DNA from: Pyrinomonadaceae bacterium
Lineage (GTDB): Bacteria; Acidobacteriota; Blastocatellia; Pyrinomonadales; Pyrinomonadaceae
NCBI GenBank assembly: GCA_023717565.1
Contig: JAMQPI010000310.1
Coordinates: 1 to 37,165, forward strand
Direction: 5' to 3'
DNA length: 37,165 nucleotides
Part shown: positions 9,554 through 18,614 of the stretch, one piece after another
Layout of the letters: every line of letters begins with the position of its first letter
How positions within the stretch are numbered: the stretch's first letter is position 1
Made by a program: the position numbers and the translations under genes
Notes under the pieces: generated by a model
The model's input: only the letters and a program-made list of their open reading frames with translations
Told to the model about the DNA's origin: nothing
Database searches by the model: none

Positions 9554-9601
9554 CACTAAATCACACGAAACAACACGAAAGGAATTTAGTGTTGTTTCGT
9601 G
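9554..9601. terminator. Hairpin between convergent genes; candidate bidirectional terminator
   Basis: Perfect 13-bp stem cacgaaacaacac (9564-9576) / gtgttgtttcgtg (9589-9601). A competing 8-bp stem is cactaaat (9554-9561) / atttagtg (9584-9591). Confidence 0.55.
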
Positions 9602-9673
9602 TAGTTTCGTGGATTCTGTCTGTAGTCCGATTGGTTTTGAGAAATACTCGGTAACAGCATTTGACGACTTGTT

Positions 9674-11662
9674 CTATGGGGCTGGATAAATCCTCGCGGC
9701 CCAACCACCGCCGGCCGACATCTTGATCTTCAGTTTGGTAGTTCTACCAACTCGGCTTCTTACCTTCAGGTAGTCACTGCCATGGCGGTCGGAGTTGACA
9801 CCGTCTTGATAAGCGTCCATTTGAAAGCTGCCCTCAGGAAGAAAAGAAAGGTCCGCTGACAATTCTCGCGGCGTCCAGTCGGTCATTGCTCCCAGATACC
9901 AATCGCGACCGCTACGGCGGGCCATCATCACATAGTCACCCATCCGGGCGTCCACCACCCTGGTTTCGTCCCAGACCGTAGGCACCGGGCCCAGGAACTC
10001 CATTACTTCGGGTTCCCGCAGATAGTTTGACGGATTGTCGGCCAGCATTTGCAGCGGACTCTCGTAGATCACGTACATCGCAAGTTGATGGCACCTTGTC
10101 CCCTGGCTCATCGGCTGCTCGAAGATCGGAACAAAGCTGGCCTTCTGGGCATTGACCATCGCGCCTGGCGTGTAATCCATCGGTCCAACAAACATTCGAC
10201 TGAACGGTAACGTTACATCATGCTCCGGCTCCGCGTATTTGCTCCACTTACTCTGTTCGAGACCTCTGACTCCTTCAGTGGAAATCAGGTTCGGCCAGGT
10301 GCGAGTCATGATCGCCGGCCTGATGGCTCCATGAAAATCGACGAGCATCTTACGCTTAGCCGCCTCGCGAGAAATCTTATGATAGAAGTTTATTACCGGC
10401 TGATCGTCCCGTTGCATGAAGTCGACTTTGATCCCTTTGACACCCCACTTTTGAAACTGGTCGAGTGCGGGTTCGAGTTGGTCGTCGAGCGTCTTCCAAA
10501 CCACCCACAAAATAATCCCAACTTTCTTCTGCCGGCCATACTCCGTCAGTTCCGCTATGTTCATCTCAGGAACGACGTCCAGGAGATTTCCCAGCTTGTA
10601 CCAGCCTTCGTCCAGAATGATGTACTGGATGCCGTATTTTGACGCGAAGTCGATGAAGTACTTGTAGGTCTCTGTGTTGACCCCGGATTTGAAAGGCACG
10701 TTGTAGATATTATTTGCGTTCCACCAGTCCCAGGCTACCTTCCCCGGCTTGATCCAGGAGGTGTCTTCAACCTGAGAAGGACTGGCCAGGAGGTAGACAA
10801 GTTGATTTGTCAACAGGTCTCCATCCTTCTCAGCAAGACCCAGGAGTCGCCAGGGAAACGTCCGTTTGCCACGGGTAACAGCTATGTAGTCGGCAGCCTG
10901 GGTTACCCGCAAGTCTCGGTCCCTGGTTAGTTGCTCCTTAAGAGGAAAGGGTGGAAACACACCGGCAAGACTGTTGCCGCTGTTGCCTCGGAACCATAGT
11001 CCGGGATAGTCCTCAACATCCGCGTCCGCGACAGCTATCTTGATACCATCGCCCGCATCCACAACTACCGGCACACTCCCGAGCGTTTGCGGCGTAATGC
11101 TCTTCAACGAAACGTAGCCAAACTCTCGTTCGTTGTGCGAAAAGAAGCTTTCTTCCTTGGGATAGTAAACAGAATAGTTTGAGGCAAAGTTAAGATTAAC
11201 TTCCTCAGCATAGATCTTTACTTCACTTCGCGGCAGCGACGTCTCGAACCGGTAGGCCACACCTTCGTTGTAAGCGCGAAACACCACGGTGTAATCGCCC
11301 TCCATCTCCAGCCGCAGCTCGGCAAAGTGTTCATGAATGCGAGCAGACTTCTGCGCCACCGGAGCGACCAGCTGTTGTTCGACCGACCGCCGGTGAGGAG
11401 TAATGACCTTCGGATCCTGGCCCAATACGGCCTTATCAACCGTCATGGTAGCCGTCGCATCCTGAACCAAGGTCTTCCCCTTGAATAGGACGCTATATGA
11501 GAGTCGACCGAGGGTCTTCACCTTGATTTGAACTCGACCATCAGGCGAGCTCAGGTCGAAGTCTGACTGACCCGAAATAGTGGTTGCCGCGCAGAACAGG
11601 GCAGCTAACACGACAGCTATGCGCGCACACTTCCACCTACCGTCTGAACATTTTCCGAGCAT
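9674..11662 (-). CDS. Glycoside hydrolase family 97 (SusB-like; alpha-glucosidase/alpha-galactosidase)
   Basis: DLSSPDGRVQIKVKTLGRLSYSVLFKGK N-domain; WDWWNANNIYNVPFKSGVNTETYKYFIDFASKYGIQYIILDEGWY; WGVKGIKVDFMQRDDQ; DFHGAIRPAIMTRTWPNLISTEGVRGLE. Confidence 0.95.
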   Translation of the reverse strand: MLGKCSDGRWKCARIAVVLAALFCAATTISGQSDFDLSSPDGRVQIKVKTLGRLSYSVLFKGKTLVQDATATMTVDKAVLGQDPKVITPHRRSVEQQLVAPVAQKSARIHEHFAELRLEMEGDYTVVFRAYNEGVAYRFETSLPRSEVKIYAEEVNLNFASNYSVYYPKEESFFSHNEREFGYVSLKSITPQTLGSVPVVVDAGDGIKIAVADADVEDYPGLWFRGNSGNSLAGVFPPFPLKEQLTRDRDLRVTQAADYIAVTRGKRTFPWRLLGLAEKDGDLLTNQLVYLLASPSQVEDTSWIKPGKVAWDWWNANNIYNVPFKSGVNTETYKYFIDFASKYGIQYIILDEGWYKLGNLLDVVPEMNIAELTEYGRQKKVGIILWVVWKTLDDQLEPALDQFQKWGVKGIKVDFMQRDDQPVINFYHKISREAAKRKMLVDFHGAIRPAIMTRTWPNLISTEGVRGLEQSKWSKYAEPEHDVTLPFSRMFVGPMDYTPGAMVNAQKASFVPIFEQPMSQGTRCHQLAMYVIYESPLQMLADNPSNYLREPEVMEFLGPVPTVWDETRVVDARMGDYVMMARRSGRDWYLGAMTDWTPRELSADLSFLPEGSFQMDAYQDGVNSDRHGSDYLKVRSRVGRTTKLKIKMSAGGGWAARIYPAP

Positions 11663-11714
11663 CGGTTAAGCCTCCGCTACGTTAGATTTGCTTCCGCCGT
11701 CGTATGTGAGGAGG

Positions 11715-12830
11715 TCATTGTTGCGCCTTCGTCTTTTCCGTCGATGGCCATTGTTCGCGTGGAACGTTGCGATAGATGTCGTCCATCTTGTGATAGCCAT
11801 CTTTGACAATCGTCTGAACGATGTTGTCCTTATTAACTACTATCGGCTCCAGCAGAATTGATGGCACATCGATCTTCCCATTATTAACCTTGGAGGTCGT
11901 CTCGAGCTTCTCGTGTCGCCCCAAAGCAACCGCGGCTTCGGCAGCCCGTCGGGCCAGTTGGGCTATTGGCTTATAGACAGTCATTGACTGGGTTCCGGCT
12001 ACAATCCGCTGTAATCCGCCCAGATCGGCATCCTGACCTGAAACCAGGACCTTGCCGGCAAGTTTCTGTCCTTCCAAGGCCTGCACTGAACCTCCCGCAG
12101 TCGCATCGTTCGACGCGACGATGGCTACCACATCATTGTTGGCTTGGGTCAGCGCATTCTCTGTTGCGCGCAAGGCTTCGCTGGCCAGCCAATCTTTGGC
12201 CCACTGGTCCGAGACAATCTTAATGCTCCCCTGGTCCACTGCCGGCTGCAGCACGTTCATCTGCCCTTTGCGAAACAGGAGCGCGTTATTATCTGTGGGG
12301 GCGCCACCGATTAACACGTAGTTGCCCTTCGGTGCCCGTTCTAGTAAATAGCGGGCTTGCAACTCACCAACCTTCTCGTTGTCAAATGACACGTAGAGTG
12401 CGGGCTCGCTATTTCGTATCAAGCGGTCATAAGCGATCACCGGCACATTCTGGCCTTTAGCAGCGTCCACGATTGATCCCATCACCTCACCGTTATGCGG
12501 GACTACAACCAGAACGTCTACTCCCTGCGTCAACAAGTTTTCCGCTTGTTGCATCTGCACGCGGTCATCGCCGTTAGCAGCCTGCACCACAACCTCCGCT
12601 CCCAATTCTTTGGCGTATTGCACAAAGAGATCGCGATCGCGTTGCCACCGCTCCTCTTTGAGAGTATCGAGCGAGAGCCCGATACGGATAGGACGTGGGC
12701 CGGCGGTAGCGCCAGTGTTCCCGGCTGGTTCTTTCGTGCAAGATAGTGTGGAAAGAACTATGACGGCGGTGATAGTCCCGGTCAGTAAACGCAAACCTAT
12801 TCCATTTGGCATCAAGAACCTCGATATCAT
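11715..12830 (-). CDS. xylF: D-xylose ABC transporter substrate-binding protein-like lipoprotein (periplasmic binding protein, type 1 fold)
   Basis: Lipobox-like STLSCTKEP; RIGLSLDTLKEERWQRDRDLF, DVLVVVPHNG, VPVIAYDRLI, LVSGQDADLGGLQRIVAGTQSMTVYKP typical of XylF. Confidence 0.9.
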   Translation of the reverse strand: MISRFLMPNGIGLRLLTGTITAVIVLSTLSCTKEPAGNTGATAGPRPIRIGLSLDTLKEERWQRDRDLFVQYAKELGAEVVVQAANGDDRVQMQQAENLLTQGVDVLVVVPHNGEVMGSIVDAAKGQNVPVIAYDRLIRNSEPALYVSFDNEKVGELQARYLLERAPKGNYVLIGGAPTDNNALLFRKGQMNVLQPAVDQGSIKIVSDQWAKDWLASEALRATENALTQANNDVVAIVASNDATAGGSVQALEGQKLAGKVLVSGQDADLGGLQRIVAGTQSMTVYKPIAQLARRAAEAAVALGRHEKLETTSKVNNGKIDVPSILLEPIVVNKDNIVQTIVKDGYHKMDDIYRNVPREQWPSTEKTKAQQ

Positions 12831-12863
12831 GAGAAATTGTAGAACGGTTTTGAACCTAACGAT

Positions 12864-14558
12864 TCAGCCTCCCTCGACCACCTTGATGTATTTGTTGATC
12901 GGTGGGTTGGTAAGCTTATCAACACGCCCGCTGGGCCATTTGATTTCAACGCTGTCGATCTTCGTCGCTTTTCCTAGGCCCAGGATCTCGCGTGGATCGT
13001 GCGACGAAAGAAAGCTGCCACCACCGATCTTGAGACGGCGGTGCTTCACGCCTCCCGCCTCCCAACTGATAATTGCACCTACCGCACCCGGATTGCTCCG
13101 AGTAGAGACCAGCTGAAGTCCAAGCCAGTTGTTACGACTACCGCCCTCATTTCTAAGCAGTATCGGCGCTTCGCCGTTGTTGATGATCAGAACGTCGAGA
13201 TCGCCATCGTTGTCATAATCTCCTACCGAAAGACCACGTGCGGGAAAATCTTTACTAAAGGCAGCGCCGGAAATCGCGCTCACGTTTTTGTACTTGCCGT
13301 TGACGTTTTCGAACAGCAACAAAGGCTCTTTGTACTTCACTTTCAGGGACTGAACCTCGATCATGTCGTCGGGATGTCCGTTCGCCAGAATCAAGTCGGG
13401 ATCTCCATCGTTGTCATAATCAAAAAACTTCGAGCCCCAACCGCTGAGTAAGCGCGTAGCCGGCGCAATCTCGCCGGGGTTATCGAGGAAAGTCACATCC
13501 TTTTGGTTTTGATATAAGCTGAAGAGCTCCTGATCAATATTAGCCACGAACAAGTCCTGCCAGCCGTCCCCATCAAAGTCAGCCGCATCTACTCCCATAC
13601 CCGAACGCGGTGATCCCGAATCGCTGTATGCCACTCCCGACACGAGACCCACCTCTTCAAATTTGTTCTTACCTTTGTTCAGAAAAAGGAAGTTGGCAAC
13701 TGTATCGTTCGCTACGAATAAATCCATCAACCCGTCGTTGTTTACGTCGGTCGCGACCGCACCGAACGATTTCCCAAGCGCGCTGGCAATCCCCGAGTCT
13801 CTGCTTACGTCCGCGAACTTGCCGCCACCTTCGTTGTGAAACAAGTAGCTGGGGCGGGGCTTGAAAACCCGGGGCACGCAATAGTAGCGACGACCGATAC
13901 GGTTGTCGCCGCAGAAAATTGTCCCCTTGCCGCTATATTGCACGAAGCTGGAGACAAAAAGATCGAGCTTGCTATCGTTATCGTAATCAAACCAGGTTGC
14001 GCAGGTTGACCAGTTTGGAGCAGCCACTCCGGCTTCGTCGGTGACCTCTTTGAAGGTGCCGTTACCGCTATTGTGGAATAAGACATTGCGCCCATAGTTA
14101 GTGACATACAGGTCCTGCCAGCCATCGCCGTCGTAATCCGCTGCCGCCGCGCCCATTCCGAAATGACCCATCTGCCCACAAGCGACCCCGGCTTTGTCCG
14201 TGACGTCGGTGAAGGAGCCGTCGCCGTTATTACGATAGAGAGCATTTTTAATCGGCGTTTTTGGCGTATAGAAGTCTGACGGCCCGCTATTAACCAGGTA
14301 AATGTCCATCCAGCCATCATTGTCGAAGTCGAAGAAAAGGCCACCACCACCACAGGTCTCCGGCAAATGGCGAGATTCGGAGCGGCCGTTGTCGTGCACC
14401 CAGTTAATTTTCGATTGAGATGGTGGAACTTCGGCAAAAACAATGGGAGTGGAGGGCGATACCTGGTTTGTTTTCGTTAGCGGTGCGGACGAATAAAGCC
14501 CAGTCTCAGTTACGGTGACCAAGCCGATCACCAGGGCTACTACAACAAGATATCTCAT
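12864..14558 (-). CDS. CRTAC1-type secreted FG-GAP/VCBS repeat protein with C-terminal ASPIC/UnbV domain
   Basis: Seven repeated D-x-D/N-x-D motifs ([63 protein letters not shown]); C-terminal [22 protein letters not shown]...[13 protein letters not shown] is the ASPIC/UnbV signature. Confidence 0.93.
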   Translation of the reverse strand: MRYLVVVALVIGLVTVTETGLYSSAPLTKTNQVSPSTPIVFAEVPPSQSKINWVHDNGRSESRHLPETCGGGGLFFDFDNDGWMDIYLVNSGPSDFYTPKTPIKNALYRNNGDGSFTDVTDKAGVACGQMGHFGMGAAAADYDGDGWQDLYVTNYGRNVLFHNSGNGTFKEVTDEAGVAAPNWSTCATWFDYDNDSKLDLFVSSFVQYSGKGTIFCGDNRIGRRYYCVPRVFKPRPSYLFHNEGGGKFADVSRDSGIASALGKSFGAVATDVNNDGLMDLFVANDTVANFLFLNKGKNKFEEVGLVSGVAYSDSGSPRSGMGVDAADFDGDGWQDLFVANIDQELFSLYQNQKDVTFLDNPGEIAPATRLLSGWGSKFFDYDNDGDPDLILANGHPDDMIEVQSLKVKYKEPLLLFENVNGKYKNVSAISGAAFSKDFPARGLSVGDYDNDGDLDVLIINNGEAPILLRNEGGSRNNWLGLQLVSTRSNPGAVGAIISWEAGGVKHRRLKIGGGSFLSSHDPREILGLGKATKIDSVEIKWPSGRVDKLTNPPINKYIKVVEGG

Positions 14559-14568
14559 GCTTTGAGTT

Positions 14569-15708
14569 TCAATTAGGAAACTTTTCCCCAGGCTTTACTA
14601 TCCGAATGTAGTGGTCAGTGAACTTGAAGTGCGCCGGCTTCACTTCTATTTTAGCCATATGGCACGTCGTGCAGTCTTTGTTGGCAACCGGACAACTCGA
14701 TGAGCTACCCTGAGTTGCCGGCTTGCCTTTCAAAGCATGACACGCCAGACACTTCGGGTCGTAATGGGCTGCGTCCTCCTTGAGTGGCTCATGAGGATTA
14801 TGGCACGCTGTGCAACTTATCTTCCGATCATCTGAGTAACACTTACTCAGGAAAATACGATACGGTTGAAACCGAACGTTATTGATCTCCATACTTCTCA
14901 GCAGCGAGAACTCCTCAGCGCCCCGATGGCAGGACGCACAAAACTGCTGCGTCAACTCGTCACCGCTAAGCCGCCCGGGGTTGAAAATTAGTTTTGTATC
15001 GGACTCACCTTCCTTAGCGGCGGCCACATGTTGTCCCCCCGGACCATGACAAGCTTCACAGCGAACGCCGTGTGCGAGTTTATCCAGTCGAACCTGGCCT
15101 GCGGTGACGGCACCGGTAGAGTGACAGCTGAAGCAACTCGACACTTCGTTCGGTGTGAGCAAGCGTCCAACGGCTGCTGTCAGCGACTCCGGAACCGAAC
15201 GCGACGCGCCGATGGTAAAGTCGAGCCCCTTTGGTTCGTTGTAAAAACTGACCAGGCTCTCGTAGAACTTTCCCTCCTGCTGAAGCATGTATGTTTGACC
15301 CATTCTGCCTTGTCCGAAGGCATAAACTATGGGCAATGAGATTGTCTCCTTTCCGTCAGTCACCGAGTAAGAGCTTTGCTTACCGTTACGCTTGATCTCA
15401 TATGAGTAAGGACCAACACGCATCGACAATTGCGGATTCTGGACCAGCACCCGGGAATCAGCGACAGGTTCCATTGCCAGGGCCATGCCAGTTTGCGCAT
15501 ATGCGCCAAACATCTTCTTATGACATTCACCACAGGCCTGGTCGCCCACAAACTCCGCGCCTGCAGGTACTCTTCTGGGATTCCATCGTTGTGCTGAGCT
15601 CACCTGGCCACTCGCGAGCGATGGTCCCCAGGAAGCAACCCCCACGGCCAACAAACCCAATATGATGGCAATCAAGGTCAGAGAATACTGGCTGACAGGT
15701 CGACTCAT
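14569..15708 (-). CDS. Multiheme c-type cytochrome with seven CXXCH motifs (cytochrome c554-like)
   Basis: CGECH, CFSCH, CEACH, CASCH, CTACH, CLACH, CTTCH; N-terminal membrane anchor/signal. Confidence 0.93.
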   Translation of the reverse strand: MSRPVSQYSLTLIAIILGLLAVGVASWGPSLASGQVSSAQRWNPRRVPAGAEFVGDQACGECHKKMFGAYAQTGMALAMEPVADSRVLVQNPQLSMRVGPYSYEIKRNGKQSSYSVTDGKETISLPIVYAFGQGRMGQTYMLQQEGKFYESLVSFYNEPKGLDFTIGASRSVPESLTAAVGRLLTPNEVSSCFSCHSTGAVTAGQVRLDKLAHGVRCEACHGPGGQHVAAAKEGESDTKLIFNPGRLSGDELTQQFCASCHRGAEEFSLLRSMEINNVRFQPYRIFLSKCYSDDRKISCTACHNPHEPLKEDAAHYDPKCLACHALKGKPATQGSSSSCPVANKDCTTCHMAKIEVKPAHFKFTDHYIRIVKPGEKFPN

Positions 15709-15772
15709 TATTTAGTTCGTTCTCGTTCGCATAATTCGAGGTGTTCGGCAATCCAGTCCTTTGTGCGACGGT

Positions 15773-17005
15773 CTACTGCGGGTTTGCCTTCTCCTGTTTC
15801 GGGTCGGGCTCTGGCCCGGGCCTCTGACCATCGCGCTTCTGCTCAAACTTGTCCTGGAGTTGCTTGAAGATCTCGCGCTCGCGGGCAGCATCTTGTTTCC
15901 GGCCACCGCGCGCGTAAGCTCGAGCGAGAGCGAAGTGCATTTCGGGACTTGAAGGCGCGAGTTTTATCCCTTCCTCCAGCTCTTTTATGGATCTGTCAAT
16001 CTGGCCGAGCTCAAGAAGGATCCTCCCTAACACGTTTCGTGCCGCATATAATTTTGGCGCAAGTTGCACAGCCTTTTCAGCGAGAGGCAATGCTTCGTTG
16101 TATTGATCGCGCTTCAGGTACTCGAAAGCCATTTGGACCATCGCTGGAAAATGCGACGGTGAAATTTCCAGCTCTCGCTTGAACTCTTTAAGGGCAGTGT
16201 CCGCGTCCTGCGACAGCATGAAAACCCCGAATGCGTAATGAACATTTGGATCATTTGGGTACCGAGCCAACAGCACGTCAAAAGCCGCGCGTGCCTGATC
16301 CAAACGACGAGCGGCCATGTCAAATCCCGCCTGACCAGCTGTCATTACCTTTTCTCGCTTGTCCGGCGGAACCTCCTTAGGTAAATACGGCATTCTTAGC
16401 ATCGTCAACCCAAAGGCTTCGATGACTTTCGGACTTTCGTGGCCAACCCGCATGAACTCCTTAAGGATGTCGTAGGAAATTTCGAACTGGTCAAAGCGGA
16501 TATAGAGAAGCGCCGTATGGTAACGAACCACGGCCGCCAGTTCCGAATCGTCATTGACACCCAGAGATCGTCCTCGTTGCAACGAAACTACGGCCTGTTC
16601 GTACTCGGCGGTTTGAAACAAACATAAACCGAGCATTGCCCACGCCGGTCCTCTGGTGGGTTCAAGGGCCACGAGATTCTGAAAGGCGTTGCGGGCCTGA
16701 GTATAGTCGTCTTTTTGATAAAAGATTGCCCCCACATACCACCAGCCGTCCGGCCACTTTGGCCGAATGTTTAGAGCTTTGCCATAGAGTGAAATCGCCT
16801 CGTCGAATCGCTCCCCCAACCGGGCATCGTCGGCAAGCTTTACGAGTCGGTCAAACTCCGCACTGGCGTCGGTTGGTGCTACCCTTTGCGCAGTCGATGC
16901 TTTTGCTCTGGATTTGCGTGGTGTTTGAGCACTAGACAACGCGGGACACACCAGCAACAGTGCCACTAGTATTAACTTCCAGTTCAGAATCTTAGCAGTG
17001 GCCAC
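15773..17005 (-). CDS. Secreted TPR-repeat protein (proposed GTG start at 17005 instead of ORF-track 17122)
   Basis: VATAKILNWKLILVALLLVCPALSSAQ makes a good signal peptide and removes the overlap with the upstream gene. Repeated TPR pattern (AISLYGKALNIRPKWPDGWWYVGAIFYQKDDYTQARNAFQNLVALEP). Confidence 0.82.
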   Translation of the reverse strand: MATAKILNWKLILVALLLVCPALSSAQTPRKSRAKASTAQRVAPTDASAEFDRLVKLADDARLGERFDEAISLYGKALNIRPKWPDGWWYVGAIFYQKDDYTQARNAFQNLVALEPTRGPAWAMLGLCLFQTAEYEQAVVSLQRGRSLGVNDDSELAAVVRYHTALLYIRFDQFEISYDILKEFMRVGHESPKVIEAFGLTMLRMPYLPKEVPPDKREKVMTAGQAGFDMAARRLDQARAAFDVLLARYPNDPNVHYAFGVFMLSQDADTALKEFKRELEISPSHFPAMVQMAFEYLKRDQYNEALPLAEKAVQLAPKLYAARNVLGRILLELGQIDRSIKELEEGIKLAPSSPEMHFALARAYARGGRKQDAAREREIFKQLQDKFEQKRDGQRPGPEPDPKQEKANPQ

Positions 17006-17012
17006 AAGAAAC

Positions 17013-18245
17013 CTATTGCGGCTGCGGTTGCTTTGTGATGCCATTGGAATTTGAGGGAGGCTTAGGAGAAACATTCTGATCCGCTCCACCCGGTGAACCT
17101 GGTTGTTTAGCTTGCTGCTCATCGCTCAATTTTTGAATGATTGCTTTCTGACGATCGCCATCCTCTTTGCGATTCAACCGGTAATAAACTGACGCCAACA
17201 GGACTCGGGCCTCGATAAAGTCCTCGTACTCTTTCAAAACGCCCTCGAGCAGTGGCCGGGCCTCACCTGGCTTTCCGGCTACAGCATAGACCGCGGCCAA
17301 GTGGTAACGAGCATACTGATCCCGGGGGCGCAAGCCGATCGCTCGTAACAAATGGTTTTTGGCTTCATCAATCTGCTTGTCCTGCCGCAGCAGTATTCCA
17401 AGATAAAGATTGGCATCGAAGTCATTTGCGTTGCTTGCTAATTCACTCTTGAATGCGATTTTCGCCTTTTCCGTATCTCCGAGCCGCATCAACACCCGAC
17501 CATACCATGCCTGAATTGCCGGAAGCTTCGGATTCAACTCAATGGCGTGTTGGATCTCTTTAAGGGCACCTTCAGCATCATCTGCCAGTAAGAGGATCGA
17601 GGCCATCAAAAGTCGTGCTTCGGCTGAATCGTCACCGCGGAACACTCGATCAATGATTTGCTGTCCTCGGCTTAGCTGTCCGTCACCGATGAGTGCGCTA
17701 CCGAGCAAGTACGCGAGCTTACGGTCATTTGGGTCCGTCTCCGCCAGCGGCGAAAGAAGTTCTATGACTCTTTTATACTCGCCCAATCTAACCAGGCAAT
17801 CTGCCAACACTAGTCGCGCATTCGGCACCTGGGAGCTGGTTGGAGACGCGACTAAAAATCGATCCAATTCAGTTGCGGCTTCTGAAAACCAGGCTGCCTT
17901 GTAATATGCCAAAGCCAGATTGAAACGGATTGTTTGATTGGCGGCATCAATAACGAGAGCCTGCTTGTATTGCTCAATTGCCTTTTCATACCGCCCCAAG
18001 CCAGAGTATGCCGCACCCAAATTTGAACGGACATCGACGCGCCCAGGGTGCTTGGTCAATATGGCCAAATAAGCGCGAACTGCACCCTCCAAGTCTCCGC
18101 TCTGGTGCAACTGAGTAGCCTGCTCAAACTCTCGCTCCACATCCAGCGAGGGACGCTGTACTGGCACCTGGCTGGCAGAGACGGCCCCCCAGATGAAAAG
18201 CGGAATTATCACCAAGGCGCTTCGACATCGATTTTCGATTGCCAT
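17013..18245 (-). CDS. Secreted TPR-repeat protein
   Basis: Signal peptide; TPR units such as VDVRSNLGAAYSGLGRYEKAIEQYKQALVIDAANQTIRFNLALAYYKAAWFSEAATEL. Confidence 0.88.
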   Translation of the reverse strand: MAIENRCRSALVIIPLFIWGAVSASQVPVQRPSLDVEREFEQATQLHQSGDLEGAVRAYLAILTKHPGRVDVRSNLGAAYSGLGRYEKAIEQYKQALVIDAANQTIRFNLALAYYKAAWFSEAATELDRFLVASPTSSQVPNARLVLADCLVRLGEYKRVIELLSPLAETDPNDRKLAYLLGSALIGDGQLSRGQQIIDRVFRGDDSAEARLLMASILLLADDAEGALKEIQHAIELNPKLPAIQAWYGRVLMRLGDTEKAKIAFKSELASNANDFDANLYLGILLRQDKQIDEAKNHLLRAIGLRPRDQYARYHLAAVYAVAGKPGEARPLLEGVLKEYEDFIEARVLLASVYYRLNRKEDGDRQKAIIQKLSDEQQAKQPGSPGGADQNVSPKPPSNSNGITKQPQPQ

Positions 18246-18614
18246 TTAGGAATTCCAGGCGAGCCTAAGATTTCTAGAGAGGGAGTATACAACACTCGCT
18301 TTCAGGGTTTCCAAGCGGGACCGTGTCAGGGGTGTTGAAACATGCCAGTAAAAGGGGTACAGATGGCTGCTCGCTACCATTGATAGGGCCCTCGCTTCTG
18401 ACCTCTGCTGTTCCAATCTTTGGGAATCCCGAATCGAGGGCTTGATTCACCACACTGGCTTACTGGAGTTCAGACTCGAACAACACTATACTCAACACAT
18501 CCTTCAAGTGATCCTGGCCGCTCCAAGGATGTTTATGCGTCCGGCTGCCAGTCCCGATCATTGAGCCTTTGCACCGGTGGCAAAATAGAGTCAAAAGTTG
18601 AGGCAGAATTTCCA

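Noticed and set aside
9561-9615. CRISPR or phage att repeat from the ttcgtgt motifs
   Set aside because: Units are very short and degenerate; best explained as a hairpin built from simple repeats.
17006-17122. N-terminal extension of the TPR ORF (MSSKLNNQVHRVERIRMFLLSLPQ...)
   Set aside because: Overlaps the end of the upstream TPR gene. The GTG start at 17005 yields a clean signal peptide.
18420-18614. 65-aa N-terminal extension of the VWFA ORF
   Set aside because: Non-signal, atypical composition before a clear signal peptide starting at M 18615.
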